This document shows, piece after piece, positions 9,720 to 21,933 of a DNA stretch of 44,272 bases. The position numbers and the translations under genes were made by a program. The stretch spans positions 1 to 44,272 of the forward strand of contig NAVB01000015.1 in the NCBI GenBank assembly GCA_002179805.1, in the 5' to 3' direction. The notes below the pieces were generated by a model. That model did no database searches and was not told the DNA's origin. It saw only the letters and a list, made by a program, of their open reading frames with translations. Source of the stretch: Acanthamoeba lenticulata. Its lineage: Eukaryota; Discosea; Longamoebia; Acanthamoebidae. The stretch's first letter is position 1; every line of letters starts with the position of its first letter.

Positions 9720-12700
9720 CTACAGCGCCCTCTTCTTTTCATCGAATGATACCACACGAAGGGAAAACTGCTGTTGTTGTTGAAGGGTCAGTTGTGGAAA
9801 GCCGAGAGTTGTTATGAAGGGTCGTTCGCAAGTACGTACCGTGTCGCGAGCGCCCGCCAGCCGCGGAGAGCCCGGCGACTCTTCTTCCTCCCCGCCAGTC
9901 TCTTCATCTGTGCTGCTGCAGTTGTTATTGTTGTTGTGCATCATCGTCTCCTCGCCCGCCAGGCGCTCGTCGTGGACCTCGTCCACGACGGGCACCATTT
10001 CCAGCGAATCGCTGGACGACCCGCCACGCCGGTTGGTGAGCAGCCAGCCGGCCGTCCGGAGGAAGCGTGAGCGCTTGCTCCCCTTGCGCCAGCCCTTGCT
10101 TCCCGGCTCGGAGGCCGCGCCGTCAGGCAGCGCGGACGTGGGGGAGCCAGAGGGCGACGGCGGCCGGTCTGCAAGTCCCGGGCCGCAGCTGCCCTTGTGG
10201 CCCCCAAACAGCATAGCAGCGCTGGAGAGATCGGTCGTGCTGCGTGAGGCGCGCGTCGCTCCGCTGCCGGGCGACATCGAATTGCTGCCCCGGAAGTCAA
10301 CGTTTTCGTTCTCTTGTGAGCTCGCAAGACCTTCACCACATCACGCCCGAGCTGGTGGGCGGCGTACCGCTTGGACAGAGCACCGACGCTCGCGGACGCG
10401 GCGTTCATGGACTGCGTGCGGGTGCGGTTGGGCACCACCGGCTGAGCCCATGTTGTCGTTGCCGCCGCCGTCGTGGTCGCCTGCGGGAGGGTCCTCCTGC
10501 GGAGCTCAAAATGCTTGATGGTGTTGCGCACCACCCGGCGGCATTCCTTGGCCAGCTTCTCGGCGAGCCCGTCGTCGAGCTCCTCTTAAAGATGTAACGA
10601 GAGCGTGAGACGTGTGGATCGCAAGATCACAAAGAATGAAAGAAAGAACGAAGACAAGAGATTATTGGGGGAAGAGAGAAGCACCAGTGCCGCAGGGCTC
10701 GACTTGAATCAAGACCGTCAGCTGGCAGGACTCGTCGGCCGAGGTCGGCTTGGCCGTTAAGGTGGCGGTGCTGGTGCTGGGCGTTTCCCTCTCGATGATG
10801 TGGCCCGATACTGCGCCTAAGGTTACACACAAGAAAGAGCGAACAAGAACGAAAGCGACGAAGAGGGAGAGAACCGTGGAGGATGCCCCGCGTGTGCGTC
10901 TCCGAGTCGGGGCAGTCCTTGCGGAAGGAGGAGAAGTAGCACGCGTGGGCGCGGGCCTCCTCCACTGCGCAGTAGCGCGTGACGCAAAAATCCCTGTCAA
11001 AGCCCACCAACAAGTCAATTCAAAATAAATAAATAAATCAAAATCAAAATCAAAATTTAAAATAAAAAAATACTGAAGAATCGTGGGAAGGAACACAGAC
11101 CTGGGCCGGAGCGGGACCGGGAGGTCCCACGTCGCGAGAAAGTCGCCGCGTGGGGGCTGGAGCTCGCGCATGACCAGCGGAAACCGGCGGAACTGCGCGG
11201 CCTGCAGGGCGGCCCGGTCCGGCTTGAGGTCGCTCATCGCCGCAGCCGCGCGGTGAGACCGCCGCCTGCCCGCTGCAACACGACGACAAAGGAAAGGGCC
11301 ATCGTCATCATGTCTTTTGCTGCTGCGGACGTGGGCTGCTGATGGGCTTCAAGCGACGTACAGCGAGGCGAGGAGCGAGGGGAGAGGGCCGGCGTGACTT
11401 CGATCTGGTCGTCGCTGACGGTCTCGGGCAGCTTGAAGCCCATCAACGTCCGCCCGACCGAGCGACGCGACCCTGGCCCCGGGAAGAAGAAGGAGAAGGA
11501 GGACGACGAGGGCGGACCCGACGAGGTCGGAGAAGACGACGCCGAGGCAAAGTCGGGGGCCGATGTGGTTCGGTCGTTCAGGCGGAGCGACGACGTCGAA
11601 GTCGACAGGGACGACGACGACGAAGCCAGGTCTTCGGCGGAGAGGACGGCCTTGATGACGCTCTGGCTCTTTCGCTTGACGAACTCTGAAGAGCGGTTGA
11701 GGCTTCGGCGCTGCGCCGACTGCGCCGGCACCGGTACCGGCGGCGTTCGCTGGCCCGTGGCGATGACGTTGCCGCCGCTGCCGACGACGTTGTTGTTGTG
11801 CCGGCGAGCCGTCGGCGAGCTCGAAGCGGACGAGGGCGAGACGAGCGGCGCGGCGTCAAACGAGGTGTGCAGATGGTGGCCGGTCGAGGGCTGCTGCACG
11901 CGGTCGGCCTTGCAGCTCTGCGTGCGGCTGCGGCGCCGCGGCTGCTGTCCATCCGCGCTCAGCGACGGCTGCTCGCCGATGTCGTCCGGCCCTGCCAAGC
12001 CATTGCCTTCCCTGAGGCCGCGGCGGAGCGCCTGCCCGAAGCTGCCCGAGAGCGTCCGGCCCAGCCGGCTAGGGCCGCCGCTGGTCGCGGCCGAGTCCCT
12101 TGAGTGCGCACTGAGCTGGTCGTCGACCGTCTGCGTCGGCTGGTCAGCTGCCGTCGCTGCCGCCGTGTTTTGTTGGCACAAGAAGGCGTGAAGCGTGTGC
12201 ATGTCCACCGGGACCGACGCGTGGGTCTTGATGCAGATCACCTTCTTTGGCCCCGCGTCCTGTTCCCGCCCCGAGCCCACCACGCCCGTGTGGTGTCAGA
12301 CTGTGGACGATTCGGCCGAGGCCCAAGGCGAGGACGCACCTGCCAGGACTTCTTGCGGATGAAGGTGGAGACGCCCTGCTTCTTGGCGACGAGCTTCCAC
12401 TCGTAGCTCTGTACGGCGATGTCCATTCGCCGGATCTGGTCCCGCATGCTCTGTGCACAGAGAGATTGCAATGGCATCAGATAGACGGGCTCGCCGACGA
12501 AACGCTTCGAGGCTAGGGGAGGCGCGCGTACCCGCACGACGAGGGTGAGGTCGTCCGGGAGGACGTCGTAGTTGTGATCGAGCAACACCACCTAGTGTCA
12601 ACAAGGTAGACGCAGAATCAGATACGCGTGGCCCGGCGAGCGAGAGGCCGGCGGTGGGCCGCACCTTGGCCAAGTAGTCGAGCAGCTCGCGGAGGGCGTT

Positions 12701-14538
12701 CTGCTGGTCGGGCCTGTCGGCGCCCAGCGGGGGCGAGCCGGGGGCCGCCAGCGCCACCACCTTGACCCCCGCCTCTCGCCGCGGCGCCTCGGCCGGGCTT
12801 GTCGACTCGCGTGGCTCGCCGGCTCCCTCGCTGTCCTCATCGGCCTCTCCTTCTGCGCGCATTTTTTATATTAATTTAAAAATATATTTTAAAGTAATAA
12901 TTTACATATGTAAAAATAAATTGATTATATTTTTATGTTTATTTATACATTTATAAGTGTAATAAAATTGGACGTACGCTGATCGACGATGGCGAGTGTG
13001 ATTTGGTGCACCACAGGCGTGCTGGTCTCCACGAAGCGCTGGAGGGCCGCGGATTCGCCCACGTCGACCGTCTCGTTGGCCTGCATGGTGCGCACGGAAA
13101 CAGCTTGAGCTCAAGGGGGTCTTGGTGTGGTGGCCACCACACGAGAGAGAACTTGCGTACCAGCGAAGTCAGCAGCTTCGAGACCGAGATGAGCGTCCGC
13201 AGCGCGCTCCCCGTGGGGGCCTCTGCATTAATGAATTGGGGGAGGCCAACAAAGGGTCAGCGGTCGCCCAAGTCTGAAGGGTAGAAGCGCAACAAACCGG
13301 GGAGGAGGTGAAAGCGCTGCGGACAGATGATGGCCGGACACACGAAGCGAAGGAAGAAGATGCTTCCCACAATCCTCTCCCTTTTACGTTTGTATGTTTC
13401 CCACGTGACGTGAGACGATTATGAGAAGCAGAAAAAAGCGAAAGAAAAGAACGAAGCGAACTTGATCTCTGGAAAGCGAAGGCCGACCTGGTGGCGCAGG
13501 ACGGACAGACACCATCGCAAAAGCCTGCGACAAAGACATTACACAAAAGCACATGAGAGCGCTCAAGAGCGGTGCACGAGGGCCGAGGCAAGTCGTACGG
13601 GGGCAGGAGCGAGATCGAGGACGTGATGCGAGACAGGAGCGCCTCGGCTCTCTCGACCAGCACCTCCTCCACCGCCCTGCTCGAGTCGGGCTGCCACGAG
13701 AGGAGGAGGGCCAGATCAGCGCTTCATCCCAACAATAACAACCCGCGGGGGGCTACCTCATCGGAGCTCTGGCGCTCGCTCGCGGCCTGAACGACGTCGC
13801 TGATGAGAGCCAACACGGTTCGCTCGAGAAACTCGATCCCTGTGCAGGCCCAAGTGTGTCGGCGAGCAACAAACAACCAAGGCAACTTGCTACTGGGCTC
13901 CCGGGAGGGCAGCTGGCTTCGTACCCTTGCCCGTGAACGCGTTCAACGACAACAGCTTCGTCAACAGAGACTCTTCTCTGTTGTTGTCGACAACGTATAA
14001 CACCGCCGAGCCGTTCGCCGTGAGGAACGACCGTTTGCCCGTGAGAAAGAGAAGAGGAGCGGCGGAGGAAGAAACGGACCTGAAGATGGTGTCGTGGTTG
14101 GGCGACTTGGTGACCTCTTCGCAGACGACCCACCGCAGCAGATCCCGCTCCATGCCGTGGGCCTTGAAGAACTTGAGCAGCACGTAGGCCATCTGCCGGC
14201 ACATGAACCGCACCGCAGCGTGTCCGTGCAAGAGGTCATTAGTGCAGTGCCGTTTTAACTCCGATCGCACCGCGGCCTCAAGCGAGGAAAGGCAATGGGA
14301 AGAGGTTGGGGGGGGGGACGACTACCTCTGCGCACATGGCTTGGTTGAGCATATTCTTGTGGATGTCCCGAACCAGCCCGAACTCTGCATCTAGCAAGCG
14401 CTGTATTGGCAGTATGAACATGGCGGGGGTGCGTGCAAGTTTAGCACGGCTCAAGGGAGAACTAGAGCAGAAGGAGAAGAAGAGTGCATATACCCGTCGC
14501 CACTCGGCGTAGGCGTGATAGGCCGGCCCGTCCTCCAT
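9720..14538 (-). CDS. RasGAP domain protein with a C-terminal split START-like domain
   Basis: Twenty exons: 14538-14494, 14400-14326, 14276-14080, 13977-13925, 13839-13757, 13690-13599, 13524-13462, 13380-13298, 13222-13161, 13080-12978, 12852-12665, 12591-12532, 12450-12340, 12241-11362, 11272-11101, 10993-10875, 10816-10685, 10584-10368, 10284-9840, 9770-9720; 1076 residues. Residues about 40-290 form a GTPase-activating domain for Ras-type GTPases. NHDTIFR carries the arginine finger (R106, its codon split by intron 3), and FFLRFVCPAI (211-220) is the second hallmark, followed by LRTLISVSKLL. A START-like lipid-binding fold begins near residue 370 (WKLVAKKQGVSTFIRKK). It is interrupted by about 280 Ser/Pro/Arg-rich residues (exon 14), then resumes with RDFCVTRY (756-763), SGHIIERE and CQLTVLIQVEP. 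The tail is Ser/Gly-rich. The last intron (9839-9771) is a multiple of three. No transmembrane segment is seen. Lipid-directed Ras control is inferred. Confidence 0.8.
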
Positions 14539-15120
14539 GTCTGTTGCCTCTTTTGACGGCCTCTCTTCTTAGTGTCGGACCGTGGGTTCTCACGCACACA
14601 AGCTCTTATCCTGCTCCATTTACATCGGAGTTACGACCAGGGATACCGTTTATAGCCGCGCACACACAGCCACCAATGAATATTTCACTCTTTTTATTGT
14701 GTCCTTCACGCTTGTCAACGCCCTGCTTGTCTGACCACCCTGTCGGCACTTCTTCAGTCTGCAGGTCGCTGTCTCAACATCAAGTCTTTGCTCGCTTGAC
14801 CTACGGATGCGCGGCGCGTCTTGTGTTGTGCGGATTGGTCCACGGCCGTGGGCCCATGTGTATTTTTCTGTATTTTTTTACTTTTTTTTTCTGTGATATC
14901 ATATCAAACAATATTGAATACAGAAAAAGAAAAACAACTGAAGGGTCTGATGCAAGAACGAATGGTAAAGGTTCAGCAGCTAAGAGCAAGGATGCCCCTT
15001 GTCTGCTCTCTCACATGAACCGACCACCGGCATTCGGCTGACGTCAGCGTATGACGTCAGCATGAATTTTTCTGTTTTCGCTTTTCAGCTTCTCTTTTGT
15101 AAAGTGAACAAGGACAGTAA
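14539..15120. other. Shared 5' region of the divergent RasGAP-START and UBE4 genes
   Basis: 582 bp without a supported gene. It is more AT-rich near 14860-14940 (T tracts, ATATCATATC). Apart from the CRE-like pair at 15039-15059 I see no named element. Short ORFs here have no family features and are probably chance. Confidence 0.5.
15039..15059. promoter_or_regulatory. Two CRE/ATF-type bZIP sites
   Basis: TGACGTCA occurs twice (15039-15046 and 15052-15059), spaced 13 bp centre to centre, 62-82 bp upstream of the UBE4 ATG. The 8-bp palindrome is the classic CREB/ATF binding sequence. Two copies this close are unlikely by chance. Action on the UBE4 gene is inferred from position. Confidence 0.65.
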
Positions 15121-18100
15121 ATGGATCCGCCAATCGATCAGCATGATCCCCACATGCCACTGGAGGGCGAGGGACACCATGCCGCAGACAACATGGAAGA
15201 GGCAGTAATGGACATGGAGATTGAACAGCCAGTAGTAGACGAATCGAGTTTCTTCCACTCGGACATGCTTTTGCCTCTCCTCTTGCTTGCGGCCTTCCTC
15301 TACTTCCTCTACCAGGCACGTATTCACGCCTTCCCCACACATCCTTGTCTAAAAATCTAATTCATCGGTCCAAAATACCAACCGCAGAGGAGCGTGGCGC
15401 AACGCAGCCGTCCTCGCCTTGCGCCCTCGGCGCCAGTGCCTCAGTCTGCCGAGGAGATGCGCCGCAAGCGTCTTGAGCGGCTCGGCAACGCGTCAGGTAT
15501 CGTGAACGTTGCACAACAATCTGCGTTGACCACCCGTGCTCACACCAGGCCCTGGCTTCTCAGGTGGCGACTCGTCGACCAGTCCCCAGCAACCGACCTC
15601 AAGCTCAAAGACTGTGGCCGATGAGCGCAAGCTCAAGACCAAGGAGGCCATGGACGAGTACCTCAAACAGCAGGAGGACGCCCGCCGGACCCGCGAGGAG
15701 AAGGCGGCTAAGGCCCAGGCCGCTCGGGAGAAGTGGGCCGCCGAGCAGCAGGGCAAGCTGAACTCTCTGGCTTCCGCCTCTGTCAAGTCCAAGCCTCTTC
15801 GGGCTTCGTCGTCCTCGACATCATCTCCTTCTTCATCTTCATCGCCTTCGGCCGAAACCGCCACCGCGAAGAAGCGGGGTCGTGAAGAGGAGAAGGAAGA
15901 AGTGCGCCAGGAGGAAGAGGAGCAGGCCAAGACCAAGGCCAAGCATGAAGCCACAGAGGAAGAGGAAGAAGAGGAGGAAGAGCAGGAGGAGGTCCAGGCC
16001 GGATCGGTCGACGACGCGCAGAAACAACAGGCTCGCCGAGTGCACAGCACCATCGCGCGCATCCTGGGCATCAGCCTGAACGACGTTGTCCCTGCTGCCA
16101 AGAAGGTGCCGCGTCCCTTCCCCACAATGCGCAATTGCGCATCAATTGATGCGCATCATGGAATGGCTGACCCAGTCGTCGACTGCAGTTGCACAGCTCC
16201 AGCGCTGGCGGGCCGGCGTTTTACCGACTCCCGAGGCTGGCGGCCGAGATCCAAGCCGAGGGGCACGAGCTGCTCCTCAACTCCTACCACATCGGTGCCA
16301 CCATGCCTTTTGAGTGTTTGAAAATCACAGGCCGGAGCTCTGACGTCGTCTTGTATCGATAGACTCGGCGCTTGGTGAAGTGCTGGAGCAGCTGGCGCCC
16401 GACCAGGCCCTCAAGTATCTGCTCGCTGCCTACACGCGCGGCCGGAACGAGCAGCGCGCGGTGCGTTCCATCTACGCTTGTTGCTGTTGTGGTTGCTGTT
16501 TAATGATCGCTGTTCTGCATACTTTTATCGCAGCCCAACGCGTTAGTGGAGACGATCGAGGACACGGTCCGGTGTGTTGTGACCCACGCCGGCCTCATGC
16601 TGCAAAACACACCCCTCTGGCGGCTGCCGCGTGCGCCTACCGAACCGCTGGCGCTCCTGCTTCTGCCTTACCTCGAGGCCGCCCCGAGCGACGACCTCGA
16701 GCTGCCCAGCGGGTTCCTGCAGCAGCTGGCCCAGCAATTCGAGGACGAGGGCCTCGCCGTGATTCTCGACCCGATTCTGCTGCATTTGCGTGAGATGGTG
16801 GCCCGCAAGACCCTTCTGGACCCGTTCCTGCAGCACCTCCGCGCGCTCGCGGTCCTCACCAAGGCGGCGCCCATCGCCAAGGTGATCTCCCGCCTGCACA
16901 ACTGGGAGGCACATGTGGGCGCGGCCAATGGGCGCGACGTCGAGCAGCGCACCTACCTGGGTCCCTTCTTCCGCTTCACGAGCTTCCCCGAGAGTGTGCG
17001 TTGACCCCAGTTGACCTTCTCCGCAGTCCTGATTGGCTGACTTATTCATCCTGGGATTGGGGGGGGGTATTATCGCTGCGTGCAGCCGACCGTTGGGGAC
17101 TTTTACTTCTCCAACTCACTGGAGCGGACGCGCGAGGACGTGAACGGCTCGCACCTCATCCTCCGCGCTCAGCTCCACCCGCTCCAGGACCTCCTCCACG
17201 AGGCCGTGATGAACCTGATCAAGTGCGGCGACACCCGCGAGGCCGTTCTCCGTTGGCTGGCCACGGCCCTCATGGCCAACCGCGGCCGCATCAAGATGCA
17301 CGTACGTACGGAGTGGCAGGAGGAGGAGGAGCCTACACTGCTGCTGGGTGTGATATCGACGTCATCTCAACGCCAATGGACATGTTGCAGGTCGACCGCT
17401 TCTCGGTCTCCTCGGAGGGGTTCATGACCAACCTGGCCAGCGTCATGCTCCAGGCCTGCCAGCCCTTCACCGACGGTCTTAAAGACGAAAAGGTGCATTT
17501 TTTCATCAAACTGAAATACTAATAATAATAATACAATTGTTAACTCGTGTGTGTGACGGCAACAGGTGAAGCGGATCGATGGGCTGTACTACTTGCTTTC
17601 GCAGCGGCTCGACATGTCGCAGGAGACGCGCCTGGCGGCCTCGCTTGACGAAGTCACCAAGTGGATTGACGCCCGGCGCCAGGCCGAAGCCGTGGCAGCC
17701 GCCTTGCCGCCACTGGTCGATGACGCCGAGTCTGAGGACAAGGGCAAGGAAAAGCAAGAGCAGCAGCAGCCCAAGAAGTCATCGTCATCGTTTGACTTTG
17801 TGACGGAGGCCTTCTTCATGACGCACTACTGCCTCCACGTTGGCTTGGTACGCTTATCGTGACATTATTTTTTATTATTGTTTAGGATCCGAATTTTTTT
17901 TAAAAAAACGATTATTATTATCTTAACTTGAAATTATCGTTGCGTATGCAGGTCAAGAGCTGCGCCATGTACACGAACTACATCCAGGCGCTGAGCCGCC
18001 TCCACAAGCAGCTCAAGGACCTGGAGAGCACCATGCCCCAGTGGCAGCGGGTACGCGACGAGTAACGCGCGTGTGTGGTCACAAACCCACCGGAGGGTCG

Positions 18101-20896
18101 AGTCCTGACTTATCCACGCACGCGTGTGCACACACAGTCGCCGCAGGCGCCCATGATGCAGGCCAACCTGGCGCGGGTGAAGAAGCAGTTCGAGGCCATG
18201 CACCGGTACATGGCCTCCCTCCCACCCTCCAGGAGGATGCGTTGTGGTTGTTGTGTGTTGTGTGCTTGTTGACACTGGTGCGACGCCTTCCTCTCCCAAA
18301 GAGGTAAGCTGGCGATGGAGGCCCACCTGCTCGACCCGCGGCTGCTCCAGGCGGCCCTCAACTTTTACGCCTTCTCCTCCAAGTGGCTTTGCCACTTGGT
18401 CGATCCGCAAAACAAGGGGTACAGCACGGATATGTCTCTCGTTTACGGGGATGTCGACAACGCGCGGTATCGGACTCATCCATGTCTGGTCTGGTTCCTC
18501 TTCCAACGCAGATTGCCGCTGCCGCCGCCGGAGATGGAGTTTAGCGCGCTGCCCGAGTTCCTCGTGGAGGACATGATCGCGTTCGTCCTGTTTGTGCTCC
18601 GCTTCAGTCCCGATGCCATCTCCTCTTCGATTGCGGCCAACTCGCTCGTCGATTTCCTGGTCCTCTTCCTCGGCAGCAACCTCCACATCAAGGCGCGTCC
18701 CTCACCTCTTCAGCTTTGTGGTTTTAATTCGTTTATATTTTCTTATTTCTTATTCAACTTTTAATGTTGCAGAACCCGTATTTGCGATCGCAACTGGTGG
18801 AGGTGCTCTACGAGTTCTCGCCCGACGCCGACAGGGACCAGCTGCGCGGCAGCCGCGGGTACGCCTTCCCCCTCGTGTTGCGGTTCTTTGCGTAATTCTT
18901 TTCATTCTTCTTCTTTTTCTTCTTCAATAACGATGACAATCTGATCTCATGAGGTGATGGTCCTTCTTTTGGGCTTGGCTGTGTTGTATGTCGTTGGGCA
19001 AACATTAGGGTGCAGCTTCCGTTTGTGTTCCAACAAATCGACTCCAACCCAAAGGCCATCAAGTACCTCACGCCGGCGCTCATCAAGCTCTACGTCGACA
19101 TCGAGACCACCGGCCGTACGCGCTTCTGCTCCCCTCCCGCCCGAGGTACCTTCATAACATGGACACGAATATCGTACGTGGGTACGAACGACAGGGCATG
19201 GCCAGTTCTACGACAAGTTCTTCGTGCGGCGGCACATCGCGCTGCTGCTCAAGTACCTCCGCGCCCTGCCCCAGTACGAGGGCGCCATGGCCGCCGCCTC
19301 GCGGTACCGATCGAGTCTCCAATCCTCGTCGTCATCTTTTTACTCGTGTCCCTTGACTAAATAAGCGCTTGTCGTCTGGAATGAATCGTGTTGATGTAAC
19401 ATCGTCACATGTGCGCAGGAACACGGCGTTGTTTTTGCAGTTTGTGAACATGCTCATCAACGACGCCACATTCCTGCTCGACGAAGTGCTCCTCAAGCTC
19501 GAGGAGATCCACACTATCGAGCTCGAGATGCACGACCGGCAGGCCTGGGAGGCCCAGTCCGAGGTAAGCCCCTCTCATTATCAATAAGATTGGCGCTTCA
19601 TCGACCCGACGCCTGGCCTGGGCGGGGATTGGTCCTCACCGCCCGCGCTGTGCTGCATGTCGTTGTCATTGTTCGTCGCAGGAAACGCGGTCCGAGCGCG
19701 AGCAGACGATGGCTCAGAACGAGAGATACACCTCCACCTTTGGCATCCTCAGCAATGAGACGCTCCTCCTTCTTCTGTTCGCTTCTCCTCGCTCGTTTCG
19801 CTTTTTTGCTTCTGTCGCTTTCATTTCGTTTTCATCCTGCGCGTCGCTTTCTTCGATCTTTGCGTCCCGCTTTCGTTCTTTGTTCCCTCATATTTATATT
19901 TTTGTTGTCATTTTTATTTTTTGTGAAATGATGAACACAGGTACCTGAGCGAGAAGGCGCCAGAGACGTTCCTGCGGCCGGAGATGATTGATCGTATCGC
20001 GGTGATGCTCAACTACTACGTCATCGAGTTGTCCAGTACCAAGTGCCAGCAGATCCAGGTCGGACTTCTTGTTGTGTTGAGGTTGTGTGGATTCGGCTGA
20101 CGCTCGTGGCGGCTTTGGTACGAACCAGGTGTGGGATCCGGCCAAGTACAACTTCACGCCCAAGGAGTGGCTCAAGCGGATCGTGGAGATCTACCTCAAC
20201 TTTGCGCAGTACCCGGGTTTCAAGGAGGCGGTCCAGCGCGACGGGCGCTCCTTCAAGCCTGACGCCTTCCGCCGCATCGTCGCCCTCCTCAAGGACCAGA
20301 TGATCCTCTCCCTCGTACCTCTCGCCCTCAACTTTTTTATTTTAAAATTATTATATTTATTTAAAATATCAATGTGTTTAATGTGTTACTTTTCATTGGG
20401 CCAGCCGGACATTGAGCGGTTCAACGCCTTTGCCGAGGCTGCGGCGGCCCAGCACGACCTCGAGCAGCGGATGCAGGAGGAGATGGGCGACATCCCCGAC
20501 GAGTTCCTCGGTACCGAGATCAACTCATTGTTATTCTTTTAATTTCGCATTTAATCTTTTTTCTCGCGTTGTTGGGGGGAGGCAGACCCGATCACGTGCG
20601 AGCTGATGGAGGACCCGGTGATCCTCCCGACGTCGAACAACAACATGGACCGGGCGGCCATCACGCGCCACCTCCTCAGCGACCCGACCGACCCGTTCAA
20701 CCGGGCGCGCCTCACCCTCGACATGCTCGTCCCCAGTGCGTCTCGCGCCACTTCCCATTTTTCATTTTATTTTATTTTAGCATTTAAAATATATTTTTTT
20801 ATCATCGCCGCAGACACGGAGCTCAAGGCGAGAATCGAGGAGTGGAAGCAGAGCAGGCGCCAGCCGCGGCAGCCCCAGCAGCCGACCACCGAGTGA
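15121..20896 (+). CDS. UBE4: Ubiquitin chain elongation factor E4 (UFD2/UBE4, U-box)
   Basis: E4 enzymes extend short ubiquitin chains on substrates handled by the p97/Cdc48 pathway. Twenty-three exons: 15121-15315, 15388-15496, 15549-16105, 16189-16294, 16363-16460, 16534-16995, 17086-17301, 17391-17492, 17566-17847, 17952-18050, 18138-18205, 18302-18433, 18512-18692, 18773-18858, 19009-19115, 19195-19303, 19419-19563, 19682-19776, 19941-20058, 20129-20314, 20405-20510, 20586-20735, 20814-20896; 1263 residues. The UFD2 core is clear ([62 protein letters not shown]). The C-terminal U-box (about 1183-1255) has [26 protein letters not shown] and DPFNRARLT. The N-terminal [12 protein letters not shown] resembles the UFD2 N-terminus. 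Exon 1 adds a predicted membrane segment (48-64) and could be a separate small gene. Introns 15316-15387 and 18693-18772 are GC-AG. The exon 3/4 junction is the least certain. Confidence 0.88.
16127..16155. repeat. Two overlapping perfect palindromes inside a UBE4 intron
   Basis: ATGCGCAATTGCGCAT (16127-16142, 16 bp) and TGCGCATCAATTGATGCGCA (16136-16155, 20 bp) are both perfect inverted repeats that share seven bases and contain ATGCGC/GCGCAT three times. They lie within the proposed third intron (16106-16188). Confidence 0.85.
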
Positions 20897-20938
20897 AGAA
20901 GTTGTGTAGCGTTTAATAACAAGAAGAACAACAACAGT

Positions 20939-20944
20939 AATAAA
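20939..20944 (+). terminator. Poly(A) signal of UBE4
   Basis: AATAAA lies 43 nt after the UBE4 stop and only 7 nt before the stop codon of the convergent dehydrogenase gene, so the two 3'UTRs must overlap. Confidence 0.55.
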
Positions 20945-20950
20945 GCTTCA

Positions 20951-21933
20951 TCACGACGAGGTGTGCACGTCGTCATGCTCGGTACCGAGGGAGATGTCCT
21001 TCCACTCCTCGAGCAGGGCCAAGGAGGCCTGGCACTTGTCCTTGATGGCCTCGTAGCAGTCCCGGCCGAGCGCCAGACGTACGGGCACCTCGCTGCGGCC
21101 CGCCGCCGACCCGGACAGGGTGAGCACGTCCACGATGCGCTGGGCGGCCTTGACCGGGTCGCCCGGCTGCTTGCCGGCGACGGACTTGAGCTGATCCAGC
21201 ACGGTGCGCACAGGCGTCTTGTCGTAGTCGGCGATGTGCTGCTTGGCGATGACGGTGTTGGCGTCTTGGTTGAGTAACGACGTGCGGAAGTAGCCCGGCT
21301 CGATCGCCGTCACGCTGATGCCCAGAGGGGCAACCTCGTCTCGCAGCGCTTCGGTGATGGCCTCGAGGGTGAACTTGGTGGCGCAGTAGAGGCCCGCGCC
21401 AGCAACGCCTCGCCAGCCGCCGAGGCTGCTCAGGAGGGCGATCACGCCGGACCGTCTTGCGCGCATGTGAGGCAGGAAGGCTCGTGTCACATTCAGCAGG
21501 CCGAACACGTTGGTGTTGAACTGCGCCAGCGTCTCTTCGGGGCTGATTAAGAATTGACATAAACAAGTCAGTCACTAGCTCAACCCAACAACTGACCTAG
21601 AAAACAAACGCACCTGGCAGCTTCAATGCCTCCCTGCAGTATGTAGGCCGCGTTGTTGACCAAGATGTCCACGCGGCCATAGACGGCAACGGCCTGCACA
21701 GCGAGGGCTTCGAGTTCGGGCAGTGGACTGGTGACGTCAAGCTCAAGTGCGTGGGCTCCAGCTTCGACAAGGGAGGCGATCTTGCCCACAGAGCGCGCTG
21801 TGGCGATGACTTTGTCGCCACGCTTGAGGGCAGCCAGAACGAGTTCCCGACCGAAGCCTGAGGAGCAGCCAGTGATGAGCCAGACCTTGGGCTGGCTGGG
21901 GGTGTTGTTGGTGGAGTCCGTTCGATTGTCCAT
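20951..21933 (-). CDS. Classical short-chain dehydrogenase/reductase
   Basis: NAD(P)-dependent oxidoreductase of the SDR superfamily; the substrate is unknown. Two exons (21933-21614, 21542-20951) give 303 residues. Motifs in order: cofactor-binding TGCSSGFG (21-28), acidic/hydrophobic LELDV, NNAA (93-96), catalytic Ser146 in LLSSLGGWRG, and YCATK with Tyr159 and Lys163, then EPGYFRTSLL. The Ser-Tyr-Lys triad and its spacing (13 and 4) are intact, so it should be active. It looks like the retinol-dehydrogenase/oxidoreductase-like SDR subgroup common in bacteria and fungi. There is no signal peptide or membrane segment. The gene converges on UBE4, with 54 bp between stop codons. Confidence 0.93.

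Noticed and set aside
11394..12191. 265-codon plus-strand ORF opposite exon 14 of the RasGAP-START gene
   Set aside because: No family features; explained as the antisense of a GC-rich low-complexity exon.
14484..15041. 185-codon plus-strand ORF in the divergent 5' region
   Set aside because: It begins inside the RasGAP-START first intron, has no recognisable domain and ends among the CRE sites.
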